Assembly (NCBI GenBank): GCA_951640195.1
Contig: OX621170.1
Location: 1,302,001-1,366,000 of the forward strand
Source: Porpolomopsis calyptriformis
Lineage: Eukaryota > Basidiomycota > Agaricomycetes > Agaricales > Hygrophoraceae
Length of the DNA stretch: 64,000 bases
Direction of reading: 5' to 3'
Shown: piece by piece, positions 33,591-45,345 of the stretch
Layout of the letters: each line of letters begins with the position of its first letter
Numbering within the stretch: position 1 is the stretch's first letter
Position numbers and translations under genes: made by a program
The notes under the pieces: model-generated
The model's input: the letters and a program-made list of their open reading frames with translations, nothing else
What the model was told of the DNA's origin: nothing
Database searches by the model: none

Positions 33591-35102
33591 ATGGGTGTCC
33601 TCTTCCACTCCCTCTTTCCTTTCGGTCCTGCGTGGAATTCACTCCTCGCGACGTTATATATCAGCTCGTGAACGCATTTTTCTTCTTTCAATACCTTCCA
33701 CTCACCCTTCTCTAGCGTCCCCAACCTCATTCTCGCCTTCATCCCTGCCCATGTGGACCCAAACACGCTGAACACGATGACCGCCTTCGCGACGGGCGGT
33801 CTTCTCTCCGACGTCTTTCTCCACCTCATACCCCACTCTTTCATCGGCCAAAATCAGAGCCCAGGAGTGCACTATCTCGTCGTAGAAGAAAAGAGAAACA
33901 TCCTGATCGGGTCTCTTCCTTTCCCTCCCTCTCTCTACCCAGCTGACGTGTCCACAGTCTTGGCATCTTCATAGGCACGCTCGTCTGTTTATTTCCAGCC
34001 TGGTCGCTTACTTTACCCAAGGCTTTGCCTCTTTTTTTTTCATGGAGAAATCGTTGCGTGTTTTTGCGACCGACCACGCTTCTGACCACTCCCACCATGT
34101 GCAATCGACACCCGTCCAGGCCTCAGGTGTATCGCCCTCGGTTTCTCAAAACGGCCTCAAATCTCGTCGGTCCACCCCCGACGATCAAGCCACGACAGAC
34201 CACGAGAAGACATCTCCCTCAAAATTATCGGCCTACCTCAACCTTTTCGGCGATTTCGTCCACAACATGTGAGCACTTGCTCTCTCTCACCTATTAATGC
34301 ACTTTTGACCGTCATCTTAGCACCGACGGCCTAGCGTACGCCAGTTCCAACTTGTTCTCGCCCTCTTTCATCTTCTTTTCTAGCATCGCGGCTTCCTTTT
34401 ATTCGTCGCCGCTCATCGGTGCGACCACCACACTCGCCTGTTTCGCGCATGAAATACCCCACGAGATCGCAGACTACTCCATCCTCGTCCGGAGCGGATT
34501 CACCAAGAAGCAAGCGATGCAGTCCCAGTTCTTCACCGCCATCGGCGCATTCGTACGTTTTCCGGATTCACCTTGTATTTTCGCTCACATCCAACAGGTT
34601 GGGCAAGTGTTTTGTAGCATATTCCCACCCGTTCTCACTTGTATGCTAGCACGTTGATGGGTATTGCCATACATAATGCCACCGAACATGAGACGGCTTC
34701 GGTGGCAAGTCCTTCCGGGATATTAGGAACGACGACGATGTTGGGAGACTTGGTCAGTCGTTTGTGTTGACGAGATCGTGATGACCGATCGATTCGCAGG
34801 TTATACCCTTTGTTGCCGGTGGTTTTCTCTATATCGGAGCTGTTGCAGTGCTGCCCACGTGAGCCCCCTTTTATCACCGCAGACGTACATTCTCAGCTGT
34901 CCCAGTTTGTTGGCAGACAGCAAGTGTGGCAAGCAGGCGTTACGAGAGGTGAAATCGCTTCTTTCGTCCGTTTCTCTCACTTATATTTTCTCTAGTTTGC
35001 GGCCATGTTGTTGGGTGTCGCGTGCATGTTTTTAGTAGCGTGCGTTTTCAAAACTCTAAACACCGTTTTCTCTCTGACGAATGCTGTAGATGGAACGAAT
35101 GA
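33591..35102 (+). CDS. ZIP-family zinc transporter, KE4/SLC39A7-like
   Basis: ZIP proteins carry zinc into the cytosol; the KE4 branch sits in ER/Golgi membranes. The first exons give 'LLATLYISSVPNLILAF' and 'MTAFATGGLLSDVFLHLIPH', the family's HLIPH motif. A cytosolic His-rich loop ('DHASDHSHHVQS') is followed by the metal-transport helices: 'DFVHNITDGLAYASS' (HNxTDG, split by an intron) and 'FAHEIPHEIADYSIL'. The last exons end 'LLGVACMFLVAWNE'. The start at 33591 gives 'MGVLFHSLFPFGPAWNSLL'. About seven or eight transmembrane segments are expected. Several introns are about 50 bases. I see no damaged motif. Confidence 0.9.
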
Positions 35103-35606
35103 ACACAAACTTTTAAGCATCCGCGAGAATAATTAGATCCGGCCGTCACACTCAATAGCAAGAGTCACCGAGGCTATACGAACAACCGCTCCGGTTTTTC
35201 CGGCGGTTAACATCATATGGGTATACTTGTATCCCCAAATCGACCGCCGTGAGCTGTGCAGCGAGCAGTCTGAACGTCTTCACAACACTCTTTCATGAAC
35301 AGTAAACTAGATACTCCATCTATCTCATTGAGGACGCCACTTCGCATGATGCCGATGAACGTGCGTCCTAAATAGGTGGTATCCTCCAACATTCATTCAC
35401 ATCAGCTATACGACGGTCCGGTTCGTTAAACAAAATAAATAATAATAACTACTTTACTCTCTTTCCTTCACGCACTCTTGCCCTCCCAACTTTAATGAAT
35501 TCCCCTTAGACCGTTTCTCTTCTCCCCCTCCCCCCCTCATAATAACACGTCTGCGACAGCGACAGCAACCCCAACCGCCCTCATTATTTCCTTTCCGTTC
35601 CTCCTC
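35103..35606. other. Intergenic region between ZIP and Nudix genes
   Basis: No gene is supported in these 504 bases. The part close to the Nudix start (35480-35605) is strongly pyrimidine-rich on the plus strand, as is common upstream of fungal transcription starts. Confidence 0.4.
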
Positions 35607-36234
35607 ATGACTACCAAAGGGCGCGCGGTGCCTCGTGTCGTCTGCTGTGCCATACCCATTGCTAGGGCGGCTGGTAAGGTCCTCGTCATCACCAGTCGCA
35701 AACGCCCCGACGTGTGGATCTGTGAGTTGCTCATCAAACCGTCACGGTCGATGACTCATCCCCCCCAGTGCCGAAAGGTGGTTGGGAACCCTGCGATGGG
35801 CAGCTGGGAGATACAGCTTTACGAGAAGCTTTAGAAGAAGGTCTCCCTTTGTCCCCTCTTCCCCGTTGTCCTCTCCTGATCCTGCTCCTCCCTGCTGCTC
35901 TCCCTCCTCCGACGCGTCCCACCTTTTTTTTTCAATCTCTCTCTTTTTTTTTCTTTTCTTTCTTTCGCTCACCCCCCCCCCCTCCCGCGGTCTTCGAAAT
36001 GGTTTTGCAGCCGGCGTTCGCGGCACCATCACCCAATTCGTCACCACGATCCACTCCCCCGCGGTCACGTACCACTTTTACGAGCTCGACGTCGCCGCAC
36101 TCGACCAAGACTGGCTCGAGATGCACGAGCGGAGCAGGGAGTGGGTCGATTTTGCCGAGGCCGTCAACCGTGTCGCCTGGAAGACCGAGTTGGCCCAGGG
36201 TCTCATGCTCTCCTCCTTAGCTCCCCGGAGATAA
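35607..36234 (+). CDS. Nudix hydrolase, diphosphoinositol polyphosphate phosphohydrolase (DDP1/Aps1) type
   Basis: Family members cleave diphosphoinositol polyphosphates and diadenosine polyphosphates. The fold starts 'VVCCAIPIARAAGKVLVITS' and 'RKRPDVWILPKGGWE' (junction over a short intron), and the Nudix helix reads 'REALEEAG'. The position of the first Nudix Glu is unusual: 'GGWEPCDGQLGDTALRE' matches the longer Ddp1-type spacing with Asp at that position. After a 169-base intron dominated by pyrimidines, the C-terminal part is 'VRGTITQFVTTIHSPAVTYH' and ends 'LMLSSLAPRR'. The ATG at 35607 ('MTTKGRAVPRVVCC') fits the family N terminus. The product is about 140 residues, typical of the family. 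Confidence 0.85.
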
Positions 36235-37752
36235 TAATTCGCAAACAAACGAACAACTGTCCCCCTTCGTGATAATGTTAGGGACACCCCGACCGGCCTC
36301 GCGATTCGTGGTATGAATCCCCTCTCCCCCTAATACCACCCGACACGGTGGGGGGTACACACATACTGATGATGCACATATCTCTTTGATTTTTTCTGTT
36401 TCTTTTTCTTTTGCTTTTTTTTTTGGCGGTTTTCTTCCTAATAGAACCCCTCGCTTCGTCTGTCCGTCGATCCCCGGCCCCCATCTGTATTCCTACGTGA
36501 TACCACCGACACCCTCCGACGGCCGAGTCCATCCCACGATCGCACACGTCGTTTTGCTACAAAAAAAAAAACACACAGAAAACCCAGCCCCCGCTTCCCA
36601 AAAAAAAAAAAGAAAAAGAAAAAAAAAAAAAGCATGCACCATGTTCAAATGTATCCATCCAATCTCCTGCCCAACGCACACACGCACTCGCACACATGCG
36701 TCTGACGATACGTAGATAATTTTTCGTGACGGACCATTCCCCCGCACCGCACCCCCAAACTAGTACCCGCTCGCACCCGCCCCGAACCGATCGACAGACT
36801 CATAGATGTAATCGTAGGATGCCCCCCCCCCAAAAAAAAAAAGTCCGAATCTGACTCTTGATCCTTCATCCATCTCGAGTCCCGACTCCCCTACCTTTTG
36901 GTGATATTGTCTCTTTTCTTTTCATTCCTCCCACCCCACCCCCTCTTCTTTCTGTATTGACCTTCGCTAGGTAGAGTTGATGAGACATACTGCATATTCT
37001 GGAATGCTTCAATTAGTCCTTGGTAGATACTTGACTTTTTTTTTTTTTCTTTCTTTCTTTTTCTTTCTGTATTTTATCATCCTCCCCAAAGTATGCATGC
37101 TCGTATGCATGATGGGCCAGACGGAACAAAACAGAACACAGCACGGTATGGTATGGTAATTACGGTACTAGAGGTGCCCCTTCTCGGGGGGTTTAGCCAA
37201 GACAAGATGATAATAATACACACCAGTAAATATTCTTATCTGCTCTTTTAAATCGATCCTGTACCTGTGAGGCCTTAACTAGTCCTATTGGAGTGCCTTC
37301 CGCCTGGAACTGACGCCCTCGTGGCTGACAGGAGTTGGGCCAAGACGGCACGGCAACGCCACCTCTCCCTTTCCGATAGCAAGTATGTACATGAGATGAG
37401 ATGCCCCCCATCCTGCGCTCTTGGATTCCTTTCTCTCCGCGGGTGGGTGGGTGGGCGTGACTCGGCATGGAGTCTATCCTTGATTTTAATTTGACCTTCT
37501 TTCTTCTCTTGGACTTCCGTCTTTGTACATGTACATCTTCCCCCCTTTTATTTTATTTTTATTTTTCCATGATTGGAAAGTTAACGCAGCAACGTTGGAT
37601 GTTATCAATCACTCGCTCGGCCTCGAACGAATCAAAAAAAATTACAGGAGTGGTACTGTAACGCGCGAGGTCACATCCGGTACGGTGCCTCCGAAGAATT
37701 TGATCGAGTTGTAATAAACCTCCATGTTAGAATTAGGACAGTCAGTCGATCA
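36235..37752. other. Long intergenic region between convergent Nudix and RFC genes
   Basis: I see no gene in this 1.5-kb region. It is rich in simple sequence: A-rich tracts at 36561-36571 and 36600-36632, a long pyrimidine tract near 37037-37068, and a G-rich GGGTGGGTGGGTGGG at 37441-37455 that could form a G-quadruplex on the plus strand. Confidence 0.5.
37441..37455 (+). repeat. G-quadruplex-type (GGGT)n motif
   Basis: Four GGG runs are separated by single T bases, the shortest-loop arrangement for a G-quadruplex. It lies between the 3' ends of two convergent genes. Confidence 0.5.
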
Positions 37753-39257
37753 TTACCCCATCGATTCATCAGCATTCAAATCGATCCCAAGGAAAAAGGC
37801 CTGTGACGCGACAGTCAAGTTCGATTAACAGGAGGTTGTATGAGAGAGCCTTACTTTATATAAGCTCATCACTTTTACAACCCATGCTTCTAGATGGTAG
37901 ATTTTCTTGTTGCCAATGCGCATCCGAACCTCCTAGTAAGGGGGTTACGATCTGCGACTTGCTACGAATGTGAAAAACCTCACGTAAATGGCTGCCCAAT
38001 GCATCACTTCAGCTTTCAAACTCTCATCTATTCGTTCTACGACCCGTTCTGCTACAGTCTGTAAATGGAATAATGTTTACGACAGGCCAAAAAAAGTGGG
38101 TGAGAACACAAACTTTGAGGATGACCGAGGCGGGTATACAATGGCTGAGAAGTTCGTAAAACTTCCCTCTCACCTCCATCACCCGCGCAGGCGACTGATC
38201 CTGAACGATCAGGTCGGCCACTTTATGACAGTAAGTTTCCCAGTCCGGTTTCGCGATCGTGAGTGGTCCCGTGAGTTCAGGACTACTCAGAACAAAATTC
38301 AGCACGCGTCCCACCAAGAAAGATCCTTGGGCAACAACGTACGATTGCATCTTCAGTGTTTCGAGAACAAGAATCGCTTTCCGAAGATTGCCGCTAGAAT
38401 CATCGATGATTCGTTGCGCAACCTCCGGTGGCAGATTAAACTGGGCTCTCGCGGCTACATATTGTAGAACGGTGTGCATCTATAAATATATATATATATC
38501 GTGTTCAGCGAGAAGGAGTCTGAACTGACCTCCTCAGGATTCGGTGCGGCCACTCGCATGAGGAGACATCGGCTTTTGATCGGCGCGATGAGACGGCTGG
38601 AACTGTCGGCGGAAAGGATGATGCGCATGTTCGACATGTACTTTTCCATCGTCCGTCGGAGTGCCGCCTGGGCGTCTCGCGAGAGGGAATCGGCCTCGTT
38701 GATCACGACGACCTTGAACCGCTGCTTGGCATTGAGATCGACCTGTTGGGTCTGCGCGATTTCTTTGAGGAGCTCTTGGATGACGACCCGGTCGTAATTA
38801 CCAGCCTCGCTTCGTTTAGCGATCATCAGCGTGCTGTGGATGGTAAAAAAAAAAATTGAGCCCACCTTGGTGTGATTTCGATGTGGAAATTACTCTGCAC
38901 GAGGTTGATCTCGAGTTTACGCCTTGAGGGTGAGAGGAATACTCTTTGATCGACTTTCAACTTTTCGACACCGTTCCCGAACAATTGCCTGAGTGTACAG
39001 CTGATGCGCGTCTTTTTCCCCGCGCCTGAAGGCCCGTAGAAGAGGATGTGGGGAAAGTCCCCAGATGCTGCCTGTTGGGATGATATCTCGGTGAGAGGCT
39101 GGGGGTCGGGCGAGGATACTAACCAGTGATCTGAGGCGGGCAGACAAGCGATCATGGTAATGGAGATCACCAAGTGTCCTGGGACGAAACTACGCGAGTT
39201 AGCGACCGAGCTCGAGAGAGAGAGAACCCGACCTACGTCGTCTACCCAAAGAGCCAT
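37753..39257 (-). CDS. RFC5: Replication factor C small subunit (yeast RFC5 / human RFC3 type)
   Basis: It is a clamp-loader subunit that places PCNA on DNA. The first exons join as 'MALWVDD', 'FRPRTLGDLHYHDRLSARL' and 'AASGDFPHILFYGPSGAGKK', with the Walker A. 'VVINEADSLSRDAQAALRRT' gives the Walker B region, in which the D-E-A-D box reads NEAD as in this subunit class, and 'SRCLLMRVAAPNPEE' the SRC motif. The last exons give 'RIGNKKIYHLEAWVVKVM' and 'SLYK' joined to 'AFFLGIDLNADESMG'. The 3' exon was placed because it restores the usual ending of fungal Rfc5. An (AT)7 microsatellite (38486-38499) lies in an intron. Confidence 0.93.
38486..38499. repeat. (AT)7 microsatellite in an RFC intron
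   Basis: Seven AT units lie in an intron of the RFC gene, near its acceptor-side exon on the minus strand. No effect on coding is expected. Confidence 0.8.
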
Positions 39258-39290
39258 CGTTCACAGTCACATGACGTGACATGACGTGAC
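39258..39290. promoter_or_regulatory. Promoter-proximal tandem TGACGTGACA motif upstream of the RFC gene
   Basis: Two exact ATGACGTGAC copies lie at 39271-39280 and 39281-39290, just upstream of the RFC start on the minus strand. TGACGT is the core bound by bZIP factors of the CREB/ATF type. A GTCACATG element (39266-39273) overlaps the first copy and fits the RTCACRTG core. Confidence 0.5.
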
Positions 39291-39374
39291 GAAGGTTAAT
39301 ACGGGTATTTCCGGGGCTAGAAGTCAAACTCGTCACAAAGTCACATACCGTTTTCTCGGTAATTGCGTGACATC

Positions 39375-39581
39375 ATGCCTCGAGGCAAACTCGTGCGGAC
39401 TGCGCCTTCAAACACTCCATCGCGACACTCACAGGGTCTGTCGTCAGCCCTTGTTCTGTCCACAACACTGCATTCATTCGCTGCTTCTCTGCCACGAGTG
39501 GAACGTTCTCGGGGAGGACACTCTCACGGAGGCCACTCTCACGGAGGACACTCTCACGAAGAATGGAGATTCGGGAGCTGA
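39375..39581 (+). CDS. Short His/Gly-repeat open frame, doubtful gene
   Basis: This 68-codon frame starts 'MPRGKLVRTAPSNTPSRHSQ' and ends in a His-rich stretch built from three 15-base units, 'GGHSHGGHSHGGHSHEEW'. His/Gly/Ser repeats of this kind occur at the cytosolic start of metal transporters, but no transmembrane continuation was found. Another frame in phase begins after the TGA at 39579-39581. It runs to 39902 and resembles nothing I know. It could be a fragment of a decayed gene or a chance frame. Confidence 0.25.
   Translation: MPRGKLVRTAPSNTPSRHSQGLSSALVLSTTLHSFAASLPRVERSRGGHSHGGHSHGGHSHEEWRFGS
39513..39557. repeat. Three 15-base tandem repeats (GGAGGNCACTCTCAC)
   Basis: Copies at 39513-39527, 39528-39542 and 39543-39557 differ by one base in the middle unit. 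In frame they encode a Gly-His-Ser-His repeat. Confidence 0.85.
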
Positions 39582-40588
39582 TCAGGGACGATCCACTTGC
39601 TTCATGTGCTCCCCACTCGCTACGCTCAGGATGCGCCCAAACAAGAGTTTTTTCTCGAAATCGGCTCTAAATACATTTCAATGTACCCCAATGTGTCATG
39701 GAAACCGGAAAGAAGGATATACGCTCGATCAACACTTCTTCTCCCAGCGCGAATCGCAGAATGGAGTGTTGAACTAGTGACTTGGCTCAGCAGTAGAACA
39801 GGTACGCCACTATTAAAACCCGACTTGCCCGGTGGTGTGGTGGGGAGGATAATATTTTCGGCCACGATGCACGAGTGGTTGAGGGAGTCGGAGGTGACAT
39901 AGTCCGAAGTTAGCAGCCGGGTCATCCGTGTATAAAGTTCCACAGCAATGACTACGCGGGATTAAACCATCCGTAGTTTGAGAATGACAGGGCCCCTTGC
40001 ACGCTTGAGCTTGGCCGATGCCTGCAAGTGAAGAACATGTAACCGAAACAACGCTGTGCTCTTCAATCAACGCCTCCACCTTTTATTCGACCGGCGCTTT
40101 CGAGTAGCCATTTTCTTAGCCAATTTCCCATCACCAAACACGGCAAAACAACTCTCTCACGGACCAAATTAAGTCCCCGCCACAGCCCCAAGGGGGGCCC
40201 TCATGCATCCAAGAGGCAAGATCCATCCACCACCACCCCTCGGCCCCGTCTGTAGGTTTGTCGAGAAATTTAACCCGTGAAAAAAAAAAAAAAAAAAAAA
40301 AATCGGGGCTTGGTGGCATGTCGATCTCCGGAACAGCATTCATCGTCGACTTTCATCACTTTTCAGGCAACTTATGTCTGATCGACTGTGTAAAATATTC
40401 TCTCTCGTTCGGGATGTGACCGGAAGGTCGAAAATAATATGTACAAAATGGTATTTCCATTTCTCGACTTGCTGCCTCCACATCGATCATTCAATCTTTT
40501 GTCAGGAATATAAATTCAACTCCCCTCGCCGGTTTTTGTCCCCTCAATTCCGACCCTAATCTCATCATTCAACCACCATCAACTCAAC
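39582..40588. other. Intergenic region upstream of the TEA factor
   Basis: No confident gene is present in about 1 kb. It contains a run of 23 A at 40280-40302. The stretch just before the TEA-factor start (40500-40588) is rich in C and T on the plus strand, as expected of a transcription start region. Confidence 0.4.
40280..40302. repeat. Poly-A run of 23 bases
   Basis: This homopolymer of 23 A bases lies upstream of the TEA-factor gene. Such runs are unstable and their exact length may be affected by sequencing. Confidence 0.7.
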
Positions 40589-42481
40589 ATGCCTCGAGCC
40601 AACACAACTCCCCCTTCATCACCCAACCAGCAACTCCCCTACATATGGATGTCCACCGTCGACGACTTCAAGTATGTCCCTCTCGCCGAGCGGAAATCAA
40701 AAGGCGCCGCCCAGATCGCCGCAACAGGTCGCAGAAGCTGGAAGACACTCAAGGGAAAGGGCGAGGCCGTCTGGCCGCCGCAATTAGAAGCCGCTTTGAT
40801 TGAAGGTAACCCGATTTCGTTTCTCTCCAGCTCTTCCAACCTCTTCCAACCTCCCACACAGGGCTAGAAAAGTATCGGCCTGATGCCACACGGTCCACAA
40901 AGTCGGTTGGCCGATTTCCCATGCGCAACCGCTTCATTTCAGACTATGTATTCGAAGTCACTGGGAAAAGACGAACACCCAAGCAAGTCGGCAGTCGTCT
41001 CCAACAACTCCGGGATACGTGCAAAGGAACCAAACGTAAGCCTGGCTATTTCTACGAAAACACTCTCATTTCATCCTTTTGTAGTTCTCGACTTGATTGC
41101 CAACAAAAACATCACAGACGGCAACTCTCAATCATCTTCGCCCACTTTGTCTTCTGATAACAGCCTCCCTGAAACTCCCTTCCGCCCATTCACACAGGTT
41201 AAACCCGATCGCGTCGTTATACACATCGACATTCCTCCCACACCTTTACCTTGGCCATCCCCATTTCCAACCGTCCACCCATCCCCAGACGGAACCACCC
41301 CGCTAAACATTCACTTCACCTCACACCTTCCTTCTCCCAATGCCATCGGCTTGACCGCGGATCCCGCCAACCTCACTGGAGCGCTGCCCTCTGCGCCGTG
41401 TTTACCATCGCATTCGGCCCCGGTGATGTCGTTTTCATCACCATCCGTTCTCCACCCCCAGGCGACCTTCTCCGTCTATTTAGATAAAGGTCCCCTGCCG
41501 GTGCACAAAGAGGTCGTGCCACTTATCTGTTGCACGTCCCCCCTGCAAGGCCGCGAGTGGGTGTATAGCGCATCCCTCGTCCCTGGCCTATGGCAATCGC
41601 TGTGTAACTGCGAAGGTTAGTTTCCCGCGTTCTGGCTTCGTTCTACCCCGCATTCCTCTGGCTGACTTTGAGCGTTATTAAGATCCCAGCCGTTACACAG
41701 TCGTACAGGATATCATTCCTGTCGATCATCAGTCACCCGATGAGAAGACATCAAGTAGTGACATTACCCCAAGGTACTCCATTGTATTCAGGTTTAGCCA
41801 CCCTCTGGTGGGTGCAACCTCCATGCCTTCACTCCCCCCGCATCATATACAAGAAGTCTCAGACGTCGACGTTCAGTGGTCCGAAGTCAAAAGAGAAAGC
41901 CCGGTGTCGTCTTTCTCTCCTGTCTCCAGTGTAAGTGTCTTTCCGTTTTTTCATCTTCGTACTCGAGTTCCTCTTCGGGTTCTGAGGCGCTGTAAGAGGG
42001 TCTCCGCTGTTAAGCATTATACTTGGGCTTATGGACTTCTTCCGACTATGGGTTGTCACACTGATGCCAATTTTCACCCTCCCCACAGTCAGGTTCGTTG
42101 CAGCATCAACCACTGGCGACACAATTTAGTGCGGATACCGGACAGCCTGCCGACTGGGCACAAGAACTATGGGCCCAGGCTCTTCAATACCCCATGTTCC
42201 CACAACAGAACCACCAATACCACCAATACCCTCCTTACGACAACATGTTCCCTTCTTTCACCCAAAACACTCTCTCAGCCAATGTACCTCTGATCTCAAA
42301 AATGAGCCGCGATGCCACCGCCCCGAGCGCCTTGGCCTCCGGCAACAACATCGACTGGCAGACTAGCGGCCTGGTTCACATTAACCCTACGATGTGGTTT
42401 TCGCCGTTAGCTCTACCCCCTATACACCCTGAAAATTATGTACGTTTCCTCTCCGATATGCTCTCTATGATAGAATACTGA
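40589..42481 (+). CDS. TEA/ATTS-domain transcription factor
   Basis: TEA-domain proteins bind DNA and control development, such as conidiation regulator AbaA in ascomycetes. The domain is split over exons: 'EAVWPPQLEAALIE', 'GLEKYRP' and 'RNRFISDYVFEVTGKRRTPK' with 'QVGSRLQQLRDTCKGTK'. The third helix that reads the M-CAT site is intact. The remainder is Ser/Pro-rich with 'WVYSASLVPGLWQSLCNCED' and a C terminus rich in Gln/Tyr/Asn ('QQNHQYHQYPPYDN'). The start 'MPRANTTPPSSPNQQLPYIW' is the first ATG. At least six introns were removed. The role is likely developmental or morphological, by family knowledge only. Confidence 0.88.
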
Positions 42482-43022
42482 TATGTATGCCTCCCTTAGG
42501 TTTTGTAGCTCTAAGAAATGCTCTTTGGATTGGACTCTGGGATAATGTGCACTGTATTCATTCCTCTGCTGTATCATAAACCTTTCGGATCGCTTGTTGT
42601 ATTTTGTAGCCAATTTACGGAGAATCTCTCACCCTTCTATGTTCTCGCTTGCAAAAAGGTGAGGGGCAGGTAGCTTTATTACATTATTACAGTACTCTAG
42701 GCTGTCATGACCCTTATAATATCATACATTTGCATTATTATCGGGGTGTTACGGAGAGGGGTGACCGCTCTCCGTTTCGCACAAAACTGGGACAGATAGT
42801 GGGGAAAAGTAATTGCATCATTACCTTGAGCCGAAAGACGCGGAGTGAGGCGAAAAACGCAGGAATTAACGTTGTTAGATCCGCGGTCAGTGTGGGGCCA
42901 ACTCATATGACATTGAAAACGGCCCAAATCTTTTGTTTTCGTTCGCGGTGAAATAACAATCCCCGTATAAATTAAAAATATACCGCGTGCAACGTTCGCA
43001 TGTCAACGGGCTAAGACTGGAT
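42482..43022. other. Intergenic region between convergent TEA and TAN1 genes
   Basis: No gene or structured element is seen in these 541 bases. Confidence 0.4.
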
Positions 43023-44239
43023 TTAAGTTCCGGCGATAACCGCAGTCGCCCTCTCCCGAACACGCCCAGGTTGAGAGTCAAGGGAGTCCGCGTCATTGCT
43101 TCTGGCGTTAGCAATCTCCATGATGTTGAATTTCTGATGACGGTAATAGTCTTTCACCAGACTGATTCCGCATACACTCTGTGAACGGAATGGGACCGTT
43201 CAAAGAAATGAGGGGGGGGGGGAAAGGGGGGAAATAGCTCCGCACTTTGAAAACTTCGACCAAGATAAACACCATCGGATCCTCGAGATTGACTTTGTGG
43301 CCTTCTGGGACACAACGCGCGATTTCCTCGATGAGCTTTTGGCGAGATAATGTTGTATGATTTCGGATTCTCAAGTCAATCTTGTACTGTTAAAGGAGTG
43401 TTCAGAGTGAATCAGAGACGGAGATGTGGATAAACAACCGCACAGTATACGTCTTCTCTGGCTCTTGCGCGAAGAAGGAGAATAATCGTTTACATAGATC
43501 TTGTATTTCAGGAATATTAGCGGTGCATGTGTCCGACACCGGGATGAGGCGATGTGTGTAACTGGGATTGATGTTAGGGGAAGACGAGAAACGTGGTACG
43601 ATCGAACCCACCGAGTTCGTAGAACGCCGGTGTTCTGTATGTTTTCTACAAGCGCGACCACTAGCTTGACTGGATCAACAGGGGGCTTGCAGGAGACGAA
43701 GATCACTGGCATTGCGTAAATGTAGGGATGTCAAGTTCAGAGAGCCACAGACCACAAGGTGTGTTTGTCTGACAACTCCCTGCGTGATGTAAATTGAGGG
43801 ATTTGTCAAATGGCAGATCAAAGACAGCCGTACTAAATCTCTGTTCTTTTCTTGGCCGTTTGATGACAGCCAGCTCGTTTGCAACTTGCGCCTCGATGCT
43901 CATTGCATCATTCCCAAGAACATCTTCAGGATCCGCGGTGCTGTTCTCAACTGGCCATATCTCAGTGGCCAACTAACGACAGAATACTCGTTTGGTGAAC
44001 GAGAAGATTCCGATGTCAGAAGAGCACGCACAGATTCGAATAAATCGTACAACTCCCCCACAGTCTGTTTCTCTTTTCCCTTAACGCAGCTTGCCCACAC
44101 GCCTGGTCCTTCTACGGATCGTTTCCCGATCCCGTCCTTCCACTGACATGAGGTAAACACAGGAAACAGCTGAGGGCGGGTACCAAGCACCCACCGCGGA
44201 ATATTTTCTCGCTCGGTCATTTCGCTTCGGTTTTGACAT
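43023..44239 (-). CDS. TAN1: THUMP-domain tRNA acetylation factor (TAN1)
   Basis: TAN1 works with the acetyltransferase Kre33/NAT10 to make N4-acetylcytidine-12 in tRNA-Ser and tRNA-Leu. The start at 44239 reads 'MSKPKRNDRARKYSAVGAW', then after an intron 'RSVEGPGVWASCVKGKEKQ', a signature of the family, and 'VGELYDLFESV'. The THUMP domain includes 'RLIPVSDTCTANIPEIQDLC' and, after an intron, 'DLRIRNHTTLSRQKLIEEIA' with 'VNLEDPMVFILVEVFK'. The last exons give 'LVKDYYRHQKFNIMEI' and end 'RERATAVIAGT'. A poly-G/poly-A stretch at about 43208-43226 is the pyrimidine tract of the last intron on the minus strand. Confidence 0.88.
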
Positions 44240-45345
44240 CGCGGCAGTGGTTGCCCACGTGATGATATCGTCTATCTCAGCCAATAACGGTAATCGAAAA
44301 CGTTTTCTCCTCAAGTGCTTATGGCGCTGCTCATCGTTTTTTGTTTTTGTTTTTTTTTGATCCATCACTCCGAAAACGATTTTGCCTTTGGCTGTGAGAT
44401 CTAAGGATCGTGACACCATCTGCTCCAAGAAAAATGTCATTGACATCTGGTTTCAGATCTCGAGCGGTGTGCTCTTGACATATTGCCCACTTGCTCCTCT
44501 GCATACTTGCAAAACGTGGCTTGTGTACAGTCCCCCAAAATGTAACAGGACCTTTGTCTCAACCATCATGTTGTTCAGTCCACAATAATGATTCGATCGA
44601 TCCGAACGGAACCGAAGGTACGCCCATTGCTATCTGGGGCATCTTTAAGCTCGGATGCAAATTTTCAAGGTTGATTTCTATTCACGCTTCCCCAGGCAGG
44701 GAATCTCGTTAAGGTCTGCGAAATCTTCGGGATACGGAAGATCTATTTAAGACTACATTGTCCACGTAACCCGGGACTCCAATAGCGGTGACGCTCTTGC
44801 TCGTCCCGTTCCGGATCCGTCAAATTTGACACTTTACGCCGAAAAACAAGAAGCGATCGTGACGTGTAGCCGCGAGCCTTACCGATTATCCTCGAGCGAT
44901 GAACATCAGCACTGCCGCCACTCGTTTTCTATCCACGTGCCGCACACGCGTCACTCGGCGAAACGGTCGTCCGAGCCACGATGCTTTCTGCTACTCTTTA
45001 CCGGAGGCTATGCTATTACATTTACAAAGCTTTTTGTTCACAGCAAGCTGACTGGACTGTATTATCAAAGTTACACGCCTCGTGGGCGCGTGACATGGAA
45101 AAAAATTTCTCGTTGAAGGAGTCAGATCGCAAAGGTTCTTTCTTGGAATCTTGATGATTAATAAATAGCTCAGAAGTCTCCGTACAGACCTCCAAAGATT
45201 TCTTAACGAATTGTGTGATCGCAAAAGACAGTATCAAGTACAGAGGTCACCAGTGGACAAGTATTTTCCTATTCCACCCATCGTTGGTGAGAATCGGCCG
45301 ATATCCCTATATACCGGCGTTTTCGGGAATGTCAGATGAAGGCCG
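44240..45345. other. Intergenic region between TAN1 and alcohol oxidase
   Basis: No gene is supported over 1.1 kb. CACGTGAT at 44256-44263, about 17 bases upstream of the TAN1 start, matches RTCACRTG on the minus strand. Only short unconserved open frames are present. Confidence 0.4.

Noticed and set aside
37467..37714. Short open frames in the long gap before the RFC stop
   Set aside because: They have low complexity and no conserved blocks, and lie in a region of homopolymers.
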